NCBI GenBank assembly: GCA_017939795.1
Contig: JAGBAA010000143.1
Coordinates: 62,001 to 126,000, forward strand
Direction of reading: 5' to 3'
Source of the DNA: Thermoguttaceae bacterium
GTDB taxonomy: Bacteria; Planctomycetota; Planctomycetia; Pirellulales; Thermoguttaceae
Length of the DNA stretch: 64,000 nucleotides
Under the pieces are notes generated by a model that saw nothing but the letters and a program-made list of their open reading frames with translations, was not told the DNA's origin and did no database searches. A program made the translations under genes and the position numbers. Numbering within the stretch: position 1 is the stretch's first letter; the number at the start of each line of letters is the position of its first letter. Below are positions 43,277 through 52,964 of the stretch, piece after piece.

Positions 43277-43900
43277 TCAGCGGATAAACACACGGTTTCC
43301 ATCTACGACCAGACGTTCATCTGCCATCAGCTGGATCGTTTCGGGAAGAATCTGGTGCTCGCATTCCTTCATGACGCGTTTCTGCAAAGTCTCCGGCGTA
43401 TCGTCATCCAGAACGGGGATAGCCTTCTGAAGTACGATCGGCCCGGTATCGGTTCCATCATCGATCAGATGCGTCGTCGCTCCCGCCAGTTTGACACCGC
43501 GGGCCAGCGCATTTTCATGCACATGGATCCCGTAGTTTCCCTTTCCGCAAAATGATGGGATCAGCGACGGATGAATGTTCACGACCCGATACTGAAATTC
43601 CCGCACGATACGCGGATCCAGCACGACCATGTATCCCGCCAGAGCGATCAGGTCGATCTTTAATTCACGGAGTTTTTCCAGCATAGCGACAGTGAATGCC
43701 TCGCGTGAATCGAAGTCTTTCGGCACAAAACAAAAGGAAGGAATACCCGCTTTGTCGGCACGCTCCAAAGCATAGGCTTTTCGTGAACTGCTGAAAACGG
43801 CCGTAATTTCCACATTCTTCAATGTTCCGGACGCAGCAGAATCAATAATAGCTTGGAGATTCGTACCGCCGCCGGACACAAAAACCGCAAGTTTTTTCAT
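43277..43900 (-). CDS. purN: Phosphoribosylglycinamide formyltransferase
   Basis: PurN transfers a formyl group from 10-formyl-tetrahydrofolate to GAR, the third step of purine synthesis. The 207-residue length fits. The N-terminus VFVSGGGTNLQAIIDS binds the GAR phosphate. The catalytic Asn-His pair is in VVNIHPSLIP and the Asp in DDGTDTGPI. A GGGA sequence precedes the ATG. An upstream minus-strand TTGAGA with a 16-bp spacer and TAGGAT is a weak promoter candidate. Confidence 0.95.
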   Translation of the reverse strand: MKKLAVFVSGGGTNLQAIIDSAASGTLKNVEITAVFSSSRKAYALERADKAGIPSFCFVPKDFDSREAFTVAMLEKLRELKIDLIALAGYMVVLDPRIVREFQYRVVNIHPSLIPSFCGKGNYGIHVHENALARGVKLAGATTHLIDDGTDTGPIVLQKAIPVLDDDTPETLQKRVMKECEHQILPETIQLMADERLVVDGNRVFIR

Positions 43901-44015
43901 AAAATCCCTTTTCTTTCCTTTTTATAAAGATCCTATTTTCTTTCGTATTTTTCTCAAATCGGAAAAAACGGCAATCAGGTTAAAAAAATATACATAAAGA
44001 TTTGAAAAAACCCCT

Positions 44016-44044
44016 TTGACACGATGCCGGAAATGTGGTATACT
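44016..44044 (+). promoter_or_regulatory. Promoter for nadE
   Basis: CCCC-T then perfect TTGACA (44016-44021), 17 bp, TATACT (44039-44044) preceded by TGG. The ATG is at 44088. Confidence 0.75.
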
Positions 44045-44087
44045 GAAAGCAGATTGGAATAAAACTCACCAACGAAAGGAAATTTTC

Positions 44088-44891
44088 ATGCTGCGGAACT
44101 GGGCAGAAGAATTGGAAGCGCGGGTCATGTGGATCCGCAAGATCATCGGCAGAACGGAAACATCACCCGGAATGGGGATCGTTTACGGAAACAGCGGCGG
44201 AAAAGACTGCACGCTGGCCGCGATCCTTTGCCGCAAAGCCACAGACAATGTCCTGGGAGTCATCATGCCGTGCCAAAGTTCCGTCAATTTCGGAACGGAT
44301 CGCGACCACGCTCTTCTTGCGGCACGGCAATTTGGGATCCCGACGGTTCAGGTCGATCTTTCCGACGTCAAGTCCATTTTTTTGTCTGCGCTCGGGAATA
44401 CTTTGGATCCGGCACGGATGCAGGAACTCACCGGCTCTGCGAGTCCTGAAAAGAACGGTTTCACCGCCGAAAATGCCGGAAAAGCCGCCATGAACATCAA
44501 TCCGCGACTGCGCATGACCGCCCTCTACACGCTGGCACAGGCACGCGGAGCACTCGTCTGCGGAACGGGAAATCGCTCCGAACTGGCAATGGGCTATTTC
44601 ACCAAATGGGGAGATGGTGCGTTTGATTTCAATCCGATCGCGGACCTTACGGCCACCGAAGTCTTTGAATTCCTTCGTTTCCTTGGCGCTCCGACCGAAA
44701 TCATCGAAAAAGCCCCTTCTGCCGGTCTCTTTGAGGGACAGACTGACGAAGAGGAGATGGGGATCCGCTACGCAGAGATCGACGAATTCCTCCTTTACGG
44801 AACCGGGGATCCGGAAAAAACCGCCAAAGTTCAGCGCGTTATGAACGCCACCGCACACAAACGCCAGATGCCTCCCAAATACGGAAGCTGA
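44088..44891 (+). CDS. nadE: NAD synthetase
   Basis: NadE amidates nicotinic acid adenine dinucleotide to NAD. The 267-residue length is that of the ammonia-dependent form; there is no glutaminase domain. The start at 44088 follows AAAGGAAA. The ATP-pyrophosphatase loop reads GNSGGKDCTLA, with Cys where most members have Ser (SGGxDS). Family motifs include MNINPRLRMTALYTLAQ, VCGTGNRSELAMGYFTKWGD, FNPIADLTATEVFEF and PSAGLFEGQTDEEEMG. It is followed 146 bases on by the 1375-residue membrane protein gene. Confidence 0.93.
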   Translation: MLRNWAEELEARVMWIRKIIGRTETSPGMGIVYGNSGGKDCTLAAILCRKATDNVLGVIMPCQSSVNFGTDRDHALLAARQFGIPTVQVDLSDVKSIFLSALGNTLDPARMQELTGSASPEKNGFTAENAGKAAMNINPRLRMTALYTLAQARGALVCGTGNRSELAMGYFTKWGDGAFDFNPIADLTATEVFEFLRFLGAPTEIIEKAPSAGLFEGQTDEEEMGIRYAEIDEFLLYGTGDPEKTAKVQRVMNATAHKRQMPPKYGS

Positions 44892-45037
44892 GCCAGCTCC
44901 GCCTCCATCCTCTCCGCGAAACGGAAGGTTCAGAATTTCGACATTCAGAAATTCAACACTCCGAAAATTCGGGCGGATTTCCAGGACGACAGTCAATTTC
45001 GCACAACATTTCCATTCACCCGCAGGAGATCCGGTCC

Positions 45038-48000
45038 ATGAAAAGCCCGATCCAGGAAAAACTAGACCAGTTCCGGCGTCTTTGGAGACGTCAGGTACTG
45101 GAGTTTGCCCTCGAAACGGTTTTTCTGACCACCGGCAGTTTTTTTCTTGCGGCAGAATTGCTGGACTATGGACTTTGGCGTTGGTATTTCGTGGAACTTC
45201 CGGGACTTCGGAAGTTCCTTTTTCTGGCACTCATTTTGGTTTGGGTCTGGGAAATTTATCTTTTCAGGCACGCCATTTCACGCATACCCCGCAGCCGGCA
45301 GGAGACCCTGCACCACCTTCGCATCATGAAACGCCGATCCTACCCCTCGCTCCTTCCGGCCAGCAGTCTCTCCGAAAAAAAGACTCTGGGAAAAAATTCT
45401 ATTTCAAATCAGGCGGTTCCTCCGAAAGATCCAGAAACCGGAAGTCCCAAACGTCCCACTCAAAGTATTTCAAAAATTTTACCGGGAGATGAGGAGGCCG
45501 AGCAGCTTTTCCTGCCCGAAAATCTGGAAAATGCACTGGATTTCCTGGAAAATCCCCAACCCGCAGCAAGTTGGGAACTGGCCTGCGCCGCCATTGCACA
45601 GGCAGAACGCGAGATGACGCACTTTCATCCGCACGCCTGGATGAATCTCTGCCCGATCCGCCAATTCCGCTGGGTACTGCGTTTGGCGGTCCTTGCTCTG
45701 ACGCTGACTCTTGGCATTTTCGGCGGAATGTGCAGCGAAAATACGTCGGCGGCGGTTCAGCGTTTCCTTCCGCCGTGGAAGGCCAACTGGCAGCTCGATT
45801 TTTCTCCCCAATGGAAAACCATCCCTGAGGAAGTTCTCTTCGGCGAAACATTTGACGCAGAGATCCTGCTTCAAAGTCCAGCCCCATTCATCCTGGTCCA
45901 TCTCTGGGAAAATGCGGATTCTTCCGAACCATTCCGTACCTTGCGCATCTCGCCGTTCCTGGGACGCTATCTTGTACGGATCCCGAATATCCAAAGACCA
46001 TTCCACATTTCACTCGGGATGCCGATGGAAGCTCCGCAAAATACGTACAGGCACAGCATCCGTCTCAGCACTCGGCCCTGCCTGACCAATGCGCTTCTCC
46101 GTATCCAGGCTCCGTCTGCACTGCGCCAGCCGCCAAAGGAAACCGGATGGGAGATCTCCGGCCTTGCCGGCTCTCGGGTCGGTCTGATGATCGCGGCGGA
46201 CCGACCTCTAAAAGAAGCAAAGATCCGCTTCACGAACGGAACTTACGTTCCGGGAGAACCGGCAGGCAAAAATGAGGTTTCCCGCACTTTCAAATTCCGT
46301 TTCGAGCTGCTTCGCGAATGCGGGTACTTTCTTGAATTGACGGACACGAACGGCATTCAGTCCCGGCTGGAAACACACACGATCCGCGTTCTGGAAGATG
46401 AACCTCCGGCAGCACGATGGGTCAACACGGCCCCGGACAGACTGATCCTTCCCGGAGCCAGCCTTCGACTTTCACTTGAGGGACAGGATGATTTCGGTCT
46501 CGCGTCTCTCGGTTTTCGCTGGGTCGCAGAAAGCCCGGTACAGATCGGCATTTCCCCAGGATCCGGTACTCCGGTCTCCCCCTCCATGCTGCCGACGAAA
46601 GATGGTTTCCTTGCTCCGAGTACTCAGGACGGTACGCTGAAATGGGTCGGACAGACCGTCTGGGATGTCGATTCCAATGAAGAGACCGCGAAAGCGGAAC
46701 CCCAGACGCCTCCACTCCGGACTTCCAGCCGAACGGAGGCCGGGCCTCTTCCTCTTTTCTATCGGACAGACTCCGCATGGGATCTTTCCTCCATTGCCCT
46801 GACTCCTGGAATGCGTCTTCGGGCTGAACCACTCGCGGCAGACGCCAACCGGCATTGGGAAGCCGGTCCCGCACTTCTGTTCCACATCGTGTCACCGGAA
46901 GAAATGCAGCGTCAGACATTCCGCCGCTGGATCAGCATCACGCAGGAACTGCGCCAGATCGGAAATCATCTGAAAGCATGCCGGGAAATGATCTCGGCCG
47001 GTCTGACTCCGGAAACGGCTTCAGATGCCGCAGGAAAACTGACGCAGACCATGAACCTTACGCAAAGACTCCTGAATGCCGAGCTTGGGGATAGTCTCCC
47101 GCAGCAGATTACTCTTCTGGAACGGGATCTTGAAGAAAATCCGCCTTTCCCATTCCACGAAAACCTCACATCGCGGGATCAGCTTTCGGTCCTTCGGGAA
47201 CTTTCGATTGGCCTGGACCAGCTTCTGGGGCAGCCGCTTTCTGCATTGAATCAGGAGATCGTTCAGTTCGCCAAAATCCTCCGTTTTCCTGAAAATGCAC
47301 GATCTGTGGAACAGCTCCGGACCTTTGAAGACCGACTCGCACAAAAGCTCGACACCGTTCTCGAGATCCTCGCTCCTCAAATGCGCAGCTGGGACCGCGA
47401 AGAGTACTTTGACGTCATGCGTTCTGATTTCTTGAAGATCCAGGACTCACACGAACAGATCCTTCAGGAACTCACCCCGCTCCTTCAGCTGGCTGGCGAG
47501 CTTTCTCCGATGGAGCTCCGAATGCGGGACGAAGAACTCCTCCGCAGCTCCGAGATCGGGCTATGGAATCTGAATCGGGATCTCAAACGTTTCCTTTTCC
47601 GCTTTGGGGAAATGCTCGATCCGCTCTCCGAACCGCAAAAAAACGCAAAAGTTTCTGCCTGGAAACTGTCGTCTGAGGATACGGCGAAAAATGCTGGACA
47701 CAGCCCGCTTCACGCTTTCACGCATCTTCCACCTGAAGCGCATCAGATACTGCAGCTTCAGGAGAGCACACTGCTTTCTCTAAAAGCTGATCGATTCTGG
47801 GATTTCCAAAAACAAACGCTGGCACTTCATTCCGCACTGCACAAAGCTGCGTTCCGATGGTTCCATACCGAATCATCCAATCCGGCACGCGAAGAGCTGA
47901 TGATTTTCGTGCAGATGCAAAGATCGCAGGAGAAGATCCTTCAGCTTCTTGAGACCTGCCTCAAACCGGAACGCACACTCAAAGAAAACAAAACGGTCCT

Positions 48001-49165
48001 CGTTCCTCTGACGCGCAATTTACGGATGACGTTCCGCGACTGCGCCGAACTTCAGGCCGCATTCAGCCGTCATTTTTCCGGCACAGAGCCGAAGTCTCCC
48101 AGCCTGCCGCGTGCACTCACTCCGCTTTGGGAACCACTGTGTGAGGATCTCCTGCTCTCGATCGAAGAATTCCGCGTCATTTCCCGCAATGATACTCCCC
48201 CGCTTGAGATCCTGGAAGACCAGTTTACGCTTCAACTTCAAATCTTTGACCAGCTCGCCGAATTGGCCATCATCGCCGAGGGGATGCCGAAAGAGGTCGG
48301 AGATTGGGCACGCAATGCCGATTTTGAGAATCGTCTGGAAACCGCAAAAGAGGAGGCCAATGCTGCACCGTCGGCCTCCGCAGATCCCGATGCGGAAAAA
48401 GTCTCATCTGCAGATGAAAATGATACTGCCGGAAGCGAAGAAAAAGGCAATGGATCTCCCGGACAGACGGTCGAGCCGGCAGACATTCAGGTCCTGATCG
48501 CCATGCAGGAATCGGTTTACGCACAAACGAAAGAACTCACCGAAACGCAGAAACTTTCTCCGCAGGAAAGAGCAGCAGAAGTTGATTTCCAAACTGGACA
48601 GGAACGCAAGATCGCGGCAAGTGCCGAGCTTTTGGGATTTGGGACCCGGCCAAATTCATCATTCGACACGATCCTTGCACAGATCTACCAGGTCGTCTTC
48701 CTTCTCGAGAAACAGGATCTTGGTCCCATGACGTTCTCGATCCAGGAAGAGATCCTTTACGGTCTGCGTGCGGCACTCCACAGAAAGGAGATTCCCGAAG
48801 AAAGCGAAACTTCTGTCTCGCGTACCGAAAAAATGACGGAAGATCTTTCCCAAACCACAGACTCTCGTCATTCTGCCGACGAAATGGCGAACGAACAGGA
48901 GGGAGAAAAAGAGGAGGCTCCGGCCCCCAACCGTCCAGAAACAGAAAATGAAGATGCGCTCTCGAAAAAAGGGGATCTGCCGAACGAAGAGGAGGAGATC
49001 CGTACCCGGGACACAATGAACAGAGTCCTGGACGAACTGCAAAATTCCTATTGGGGTGAACTTCCTTCGCGGCAAAAAGAAGAACTGAAGCTCATTCCCC
49101 AGGCGGAACCGATCCCGGGATACCAAAAAATGCTTGAGCACTACTATCAAAATCTTCGGAAATAA
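45038..49165 (+). CDS. Very large membrane-anchored envelope protein, function unknown
   Basis: A 1375-residue protein, family not certain. Three hydrophobic segments lie at about 25-45, 58-77 and 215-236 (WVLRLAVLALTLTLGIFGGM). The roughly 1100 residues after the third have Ig-like beta segments first (about 250-480) and then long helices with coiled-coil character (about 620-1060). The C-terminal 300 residues are acidic and low-complexity, ending with DRVLDELQ-like helices. Proteins of this layout occur in planctomycetes and recall the DUF4175 group, but I cannot confirm that. A CAGGAGA-type Shine-Dalgarno (GCAGGAGATCC) precedes the ATG. Downstream genes encode an outer-membrane barrel and a membrane protease, suggesting an envelope function. 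Confidence 0.75.
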   Translation: MKSPIQEKLDQFRRLWRRQVLEFALETVFLTTGSFFLAAELLDYGLWRWYFVELPGLRKFLFLALILVWVWEIYLFRHAISRIPRSRQETLHHLRIMKRRSYPSLLPASSLSEKKTLGKNSISNQAVPPKDPETGSPKRPTQSISKILPGDEEAEQLFLPENLENALDFLENPQPAASWELACAAIAQAEREMTHFHPHAWMNLCPIRQFRWVLRLAVLALTLTLGIFGGMCSENTSAAVQRFLPPWKANWQLDFSPQWKTIPEEVLFGETFDAEILLQSPAPFILVHLWENADSSEPFRTLRISPFLGRYLVRIPNIQRPFHISLGMPMEAPQNTYRHSIRLSTRPCLTNALLRIQAPSALRQPPKETGWEISGLAGSRVGLMIAADRPLKEAKIRFTNGTYVPGEPAGKNEVSRTFKFRFELLRECGYFLELTDTNGIQSRLETHTIRVLEDEPPAARWVNTAPDRLILPGASLRLSLEGQDDFGLASLGFRWVAESPVQIGISPGSGTPVSPSMLPTKDGFLAPSTQDGTLKWVGQTVWDVDSNEETAKAEPQTPPLRTSSRTEAGPLPLFYRTDSAWDLSSIALTPGMRLRAEPLAADANRHWEAGPALLFHIVSPEEMQRQTFRRWISITQELRQIGNHLKACREMISAGLTPETASDAAGKLTQTMNLTQRLLNAELGDSLPQQITLLERDLEENPPFPFHENLTSRDQLSVLRELSIGLDQLLGQPLSALNQEIVQFAKILRFPENARSVEQLRTFEDRLAQKLDTVLEILAPQMRSWDREEYFDVMRSDFLKIQDSHEQILQELTPLLQLAGELSPMELRMRDEELLRSSEIGLWNLNRDLKRFLFRFGEMLDPLSEPQKNAKVSAWKLSSEDTAKNAGHSPLHAFTHLPPEAHQILQLQESTLLSLKADRFWDFQKQTLALHSALHKAAFRWFHTESSNPAREELMIFVQMQRSQEKILQLLETCLKPERTLKENKTVLVPLTRNLRMTFRDCAELQAAFSRHFSGTEPKSPSLPRALTPLWEPLCEDLLLSIEEFRVISRNDTPPLEILEDQFTLQLQIFDQLAELAIIAEGMPKEVGDWARNADFENRLETAKEEANAAPSASADPDAEKVSSADENDTAGSEEKGNGSPGQTVEPADIQVLIAMQESVYAQTKELTETQKLSPQERAAEVDFQTGQERKIAASAELLGFGTRPNSSFDTILAQIYQVVFLLEKQDLGPMTFSIQEEILYGLRAALHRKEIPEESETSVSRTEKMTEDLSQTTDSRHSADEMANEQEGEKEEAPAPNRPETENEDALSKKGDLPNEEEEIRTRDTMNRVLDELQNSYWGELPSRQKEELKLIPQAEPIPGYQKMLEHYYQNLRK

Positions 49166-49181
49166 ACAAGAAGTCCATCCT

Positions 49182-49225
49182 GCTGAAAATGCCGAAACGG
49201 AATGTTGAAAATCGGCATTTTCAGC
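49182..49225 (+). terminator. Strong hairpin after the large envelope gene
   Basis: GCTGAAAATGCCG (49182-49194) and CGGCATTTTCAGC (49213-49225) form a perfect 13-bp stem 16 bases past the stop. No T run follows, so termination is likely but not certain. The rest of 49226-49477 is AT-rich with a possible promoter TTGCCA (49327-49332), 17 bp, TATTCT (49350-49355). Confidence 0.5.
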
Positions 49226-49477
49226 GGTCCCTCCACAAAATTCTCAAAAACCGGCTTTAAAAACTAAAAATTTTTCTAAAATTCCCCCAAAATCCACAAA
49301 AACATTAAAGAATTAAAAATTCAGTCTTGCCAAAGAACCACAAATCAACTATTCTAAAATCAGCTTCTTCAGGGAAATTTTGTCCACAAACGCCCTGAAA
49401 TGTCCTGGAGCGCGGCGGTACAGACGGATCCACAGTACGAACCGCACATCAATTCAGAAGAGCAAAGGCAAACAGGC

Positions 49478-50635
49478 ATGGCCCGCAAATACAAAACCGG
49501 CAAAAAAGAAAACGAAAGTCCCAACGTCACGAAAGAAAACGCACAGAAATCACCGTTGGTTCCTGAAGCTGTCCGGTATGCCTTCGGTACGGTCCATCCC
49601 GCATCGGGATCCCTCATTTTCGGTCTGTTCTGTTTCGTGCTGTTCTTTCTCTCAGCTGCTTCAGCAGTTCAGGCACAGGTCGGTGCCGGCTCATCAACGC
49701 TTCAGACACCAGAGCCAGCGCCTCCGGGAGCCTCGTCCATAGATCCATACGGCAGCCCTGCAGAGACGACGCGTCCGCTTTTGAGCAATTCGCCGTCCCA
49801 TTCGTTCAACGCATTCCATTTCGGAGCAGGAACCGACACGCGGCTCTTTCAGAATTTCGGCGTCGACCTGACGTGGATCACTCCCAGTGCATCGCGGGAC
49901 AACATGGGACTCTTCCGCATGGATTTCGTCGGCGACATCGCCGTTCCCCTCTTTGCTTCTCAAGAGAATCCCCTGCTTTTTGAACCCCGTTTTGCCATCA
50001 ACTACTGGACTGGCCCGCAATCTGCCGTTTACGATATGGCGGCACATACATTCGATGCGTCACTGGGACTCCGATGGCTGCCGAAGCTTCAATTCGCATC
50101 CATGGCGACCCCGCTGTCATTCGACCTTTTTTTCAGCGTCGGCATCTACTCCGACTTCAAAAAAGTCCGGGGAGACAGCTTCCGTTTTCCAAGCTGGGGC
50201 TACCTCTCGCTGGACGTGACGCAAAGCATCAAAGCGAAGATCGGCGTCTGGTATCTTGACCGTGCCCGAAACAAGATCCTTCCATCAGGCGGCGTCATCT
50301 GGACCCCGAATGATCAATGGGAATTTCAGCTTCTTTTCCCCAATCCGCGGATCACTTATCGGCCGGCCGGCGGTTCCCTTCGCGACATGACCGTTTTTCT
50401 GCGCGGGGAATACGGCGGCGGAAGCTGGACGGTTTCGCATCTTGAAGGCGGCGCAGAGCCCACGGACTATAATGACTACCGGATCCTCCTAGGGATGGAC
50501 TGGAAGGGCCGCGCAAAAGGTCAAGGATTCTTCGAGCTTGGGATCTCCTTTGCCCGGGAACTCTACATTGCCGACTCCAGAAAATCATACGATCTGGATC
50601 CAGGTTTCATCCTGCAGACAGGGTTCCATTTCTGA
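49478..50635 (+). CDS. Outer-membrane beta-barrel protein (DUF6268-like)
   Basis: A 385-residue exported protein. A hydrophobic export signal (SLIFGLFCFVLFFLSAASAVQAQ) sits after an unusually long basic N-region. From about residue 105 the sequence alternates as amphipathic beta strands (FHFGAGTDTRLFQNFGVDL, LRMDFVGDIAVPL-like, FELGISFARELY) and ends in an aromatic residue (TGFHF), the usual mark of an outer-membrane barrel. The start at 49478 (MARKYKTGKK) has AAAGG upstream; an ATG at 49400 would add 26 residues. I recall the overall layout as that of the planctomycete DUF6268 family, which has no known function. Confidence 0.72.
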   Translation: MARKYKTGKKENESPNVTKENAQKSPLVPEAVRYAFGTVHPASGSLIFGLFCFVLFFLSAASAVQAQVGAGSSTLQTPEPAPPGASSIDPYGSPAETTRPLLSNSPSHSFNAFHFGAGTDTRLFQNFGVDLTWITPSASRDNMGLFRMDFVGDIAVPLFASQENPLLFEPRFAINYWTGPQSAVYDMAAHTFDASLGLRWLPKLQFASMATPLSFDLFFSVGIYSDFKKVRGDSFRFPSWGYLSLDVTQSIKAKIGVWYLDRARNKILPSGGVIWTPNDQWEFQLLFPNPRITYRPAGGSLRDMTVFLRGEYGGGSWTVSHLEGGAEPTDYNDYRILLGMDWKGRAKGQGFFELGISFARELYIADSRKSYDLDPGFILQTGFHF

Positions 50636-50722
50636 CCTCTGCGGAACATCCAATGTTTTGCCTGACCAAGTATTCCAAGTCCCGATCAGGACTCCCAAAA
50701 TTTAACCCCCAGACGATCGATC

Positions 50723-51601
50723 ATGCACGATCCAACACCCACACATTCCTTCGAATCCCAGTCGGAAACCAGACAGTCCACTCATGTTCCCGGATTTTCC
50801 CTGGAATGGTCCGTCATGGATTACGTCCTCAGCTTCTTTGAAAGAAAGGAGCGCAAATCCGCCTTCATTCTCATTTACGCAGCATTTGCCGTAACGTTTT
50901 GGGCTTACCTGCCGTACTCAGAGCGTCTGTTCACGCTCCAGGAAGACGGCTCGGCCGCCATGACGCAGCTGGTTGAAAACGGAGCCTCGCTCACGACAGC
51001 AGAACGACTCTGGAATCTTTTTCAGACTTCACCGCAGATCTGGGGAGCGTTCCTCCTTTTCGGACTCATCCCCATGGGGATCGTCCGATTTCTTTTCCGT
51101 GAAAGACTCGCGGATTACGGCCTGGCACTCGGCAGATGGCGAAAAACGAGAAATCTGATTCTGGGAATCGTCCCGCTTTTCATCCTTACCGTCTGGCTCG
51201 CAGGTCCAGATCCGTCCTACCTGAAAACCTACCCCTATTCCCCTTGGCTCCTCGGCGGCTTTACTTCATTCACAGACGGCTGGCCGTTCCTGTGCGCGTA
51301 TTTCGGGATCTACCTGGTTTTCTACTATCTGAGCTGGGAATTTTTCTTTCGCGGATTCGTGCAGATCGGTACGGAATCGACCGTCGGATACGCAAACGCA
51401 GTCCTGCTTGGTACCCTCATTTCGACCATGGCACATTTTGGTCCACACGCATTCCTCGAGACACTCGGTGCGATCGCAGGCGGGATCCTCTGGGGCTTTT
51501 TCGTTTACCGTACCCGTTCCATTTACGCAGGGTGGCTGACCCACGCGACCCTCGGTATCATGCTGGATCTGATCCTACTGAACGGTTTCATGCCCCGCTG
51601 A
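50723..51601 (+). CDS. CPBP-family intramembrane metalloprotease homologue
   Basis: A 292-residue membrane protein with about six to eight hydrophobic segments. The CPBP/Abi motifs are visible near the C-terminus: SWEFFFRGFVQIG, where the usual E-E-x3-R has Trp in place of the first Glu, then TMAHFGPH (F/M-x3-H type) and THATLGIMLD (H-x3-N/D type). Family members cleave prenylated or membrane proteins, or serve in immunity and protein maturation. The missing first Glu makes activity uncertain. It starts 87 bases after the barrel gene, so the two are probably co-transcribed. No clear Shine-Dalgarno was seen. Confidence 0.8.
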   Translation: MHDPTPTHSFESQSETRQSTHVPGFSLEWSVMDYVLSFFERKERKSAFILIYAAFAVTFWAYLPYSERLFTLQEDGSAAMTQLVENGASLTTAERLWNLFQTSPQIWGAFLLFGLIPMGIVRFLFRERLADYGLALGRWRKTRNLILGIVPLFILTVWLAGPDPSYLKTYPYSPWLLGGFTSFTDGWPFLCAYFGIYLVFYYLSWEFFFRGFVQIGTESTVGYANAVLLGTLISTMAHFGPHAFLETLGAIAGGILWGFFVYRTRSIYAGWLTHATLGIMLDLILLNGFMPR

Positions 51602-51653
51602 AATCAGGTACTGCAAAACAGAACCCCCTTGCCCCGATTTCGTTGACACATAC

Positions 51654-51694
51654 AAAAAAAGAGCTTCTCCCGCAAAAGGAGAAACTCTTTTTTT
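51654..51694. terminator. Bidirectional terminator between convergent genes
   Basis: AAAAAAAGAG-CTTCTCC (51654-51670) pairs with GGAGAAA-CTCTTTTTTT (51678-51694). It serves the CPBP gene and the minus-strand DUF1080 gene ending at 51773. Confidence 0.85.
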
Positions 51695-51772
51695 CATTTG
51701 ATCATCTGCGCCGCCTGAAGGCCATTCCGAAAGGAATGAAAACTCACTTCAGAAAACGGAAGGACCCCGCTC

Positions 51773-52465
51773 TTAGAGTTCCTTGATCATGATGTTGCGC
51801 CAGCGAATTTCGCCGCCGTGAGTCTGGAGCTGGATCGGACCGACTTCCGGCATATCTTTGCTGCGGTCCCAGGTGTACTCCATGACAGTGTCTTTGACGG
51901 TCTGTTTGCCGTTGAGCCACACATTCACGACATTACCGCGGATGATGATGCGGACTTCGTTCCATTCACCGAACGGTTTGTCGGCAAATTCCAGCGGGAA
52001 ACGCGCATTTTTCTGATTATTCCAGAGAGCTCCGGAACCTTTATCCGCGCCGATGCCCCATTTACCGCCTTCTTTACGGGTATCCCAGATCTGGACCTGC
52101 GGATTTCCGCGAAGATAGATACCGCTGTCCGCCATCGGGACCGTTTTGTACTCGAGGCGCAGTTCGAAATCGCGATAGAATTTTTCGGTCGAAGCATACG
52201 GACCATTGCCGTCATTGACCAGTTCACCATTTTCGATCGTCCAGTGGGCGTCGTATGCCGCCTGATTGTCTGCGTAGAACTTCGCGCGTTCTTCATCCGT
52301 CATCTCAAGAAGCGCATAGGGACGGAAATCGCGTTTGCACGGTTTCCAGCCCGTCATGTCTTTACCGTTGAAAAGCGGAACGAAACCATCATCGCTCTGC
52401 GCAAAAACCGGCAGGAACGTGAAGACGGTCAACAGAAAAATGACCGAGGTGAATGCTTTTTTCAT
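51773..52465 (-). CDS. Secreted DUF1080 (3-keto-disaccharide hydrolase-like) protein
   Basis: A 230-residue exported single-domain protein. The signal peptide is MKKAFTSVIFLLTVFTFLPVFA, after an AAGGAGAAA. DUF1080 features are VPLFNGKDMTGWKP, FELRLEYKTVPMADSGIYLRG, PQVQIWDTR, GSGALWN, WNEVRIIIRGNVVNVWLNG and GPIQLQTHGGEIRWRNI. Members are sugar-active or sugar-binding beta sandwiches, very numerous in planctomycetes. It shares this domain with the protein at 36134 but lacks HEAT repeats. Confidence 0.9.
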   Translation of the reverse strand: MKKAFTSVIFLLTVFTFLPVFAQSDDGFVPLFNGKDMTGWKPCKRDFRPYALLEMTDEERAKFYADNQAAYDAHWTIENGELVNDGNGPYASTEKFYRDFELRLEYKTVPMADSGIYLRGNPQVQIWDTRKEGGKWGIGADKGSGALWNNQKNARFPLEFADKPFGEWNEVRIIIRGNVVNVWLNGKQTVKDTVMEYTWDRSKDMPEVGPIQLQTHGGEIRWRNIMIKEL

Positions 52466-52589
52466 GATTTTTCTCCTTCAAATAGGGAGGCAGGAAGTAA
52501 ATGGATGGTGTTTCGGAAATCTCTGAGATCCAAAACGCAAAACGGAAGATCTCTCAAATTTTTCTGAAATTGGGAGACCCATTAAAAAT

Positions 52590-52622
52590 ATTCTACCAAA
52601 ACTTTCGTGAAATGCAAGGGGG
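52590..52622 (-). promoter_or_regulatory. C-tract promoter for the DUF1080 gene
   Basis: Minus strand: five C (52622-52618), TTGCAT (52617-52612), 16 bp, TAGAAT (52595-52590) preceded by TGG. The leader is about 125 bases. Confidence 0.6.
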
Positions 52623-52830
52623 AGAACGAAAAAATTCTAAAATTCTTCCTCAAACACCCAGATATTCTGTTTTCTCAAACCATCCGATATCCACTTCAGC
52701 CTCTTCTCTTCCATTTCCGCCCAATTGTCTCCGAAAAAATCAAATTCATTCTGCTGCTTTTTCTTCGGAATTCACGGCCGGAAAGTTTTTTTCCATGAAA
52801 AGAGAGAAAATTTGAAATTTCTTTCCTTGC

Positions 52831-52865
52831 CCCCCCTTGAAATGATTTTAGTTTTTTGGTATATT
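52831..52865 (+). promoter_or_regulatory. C-tract promoter for the TetR-hcp genes
   Basis: Six C (52831-52836), TTGAAA (52837-52842), 17 bp, TATATT (52860-52865) preceded by TGG. Confidence 0.65.
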
Positions 52866-52876
52866 ATAAAGAAGTG

Positions 52877-52890
52877 AGTGATTGATTACT
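52877..52890. promoter_or_regulatory. Possible TetR operator
   Basis: AGTGATTGATTACT is a 14-bp near-palindrome with one mismatch between its half sites. It starts 12 bases after the -10 box and lies before the TetR gene, where an autoregulatory site is expected. Confidence 0.45.
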
Positions 52891-52964
52891 TTTACTGCTA
52901 AAAAAGTTCAATCATGGGAAACAGGCGGCACTCGTCATTTCCCATGGAATCGGAAAGACGAAAA

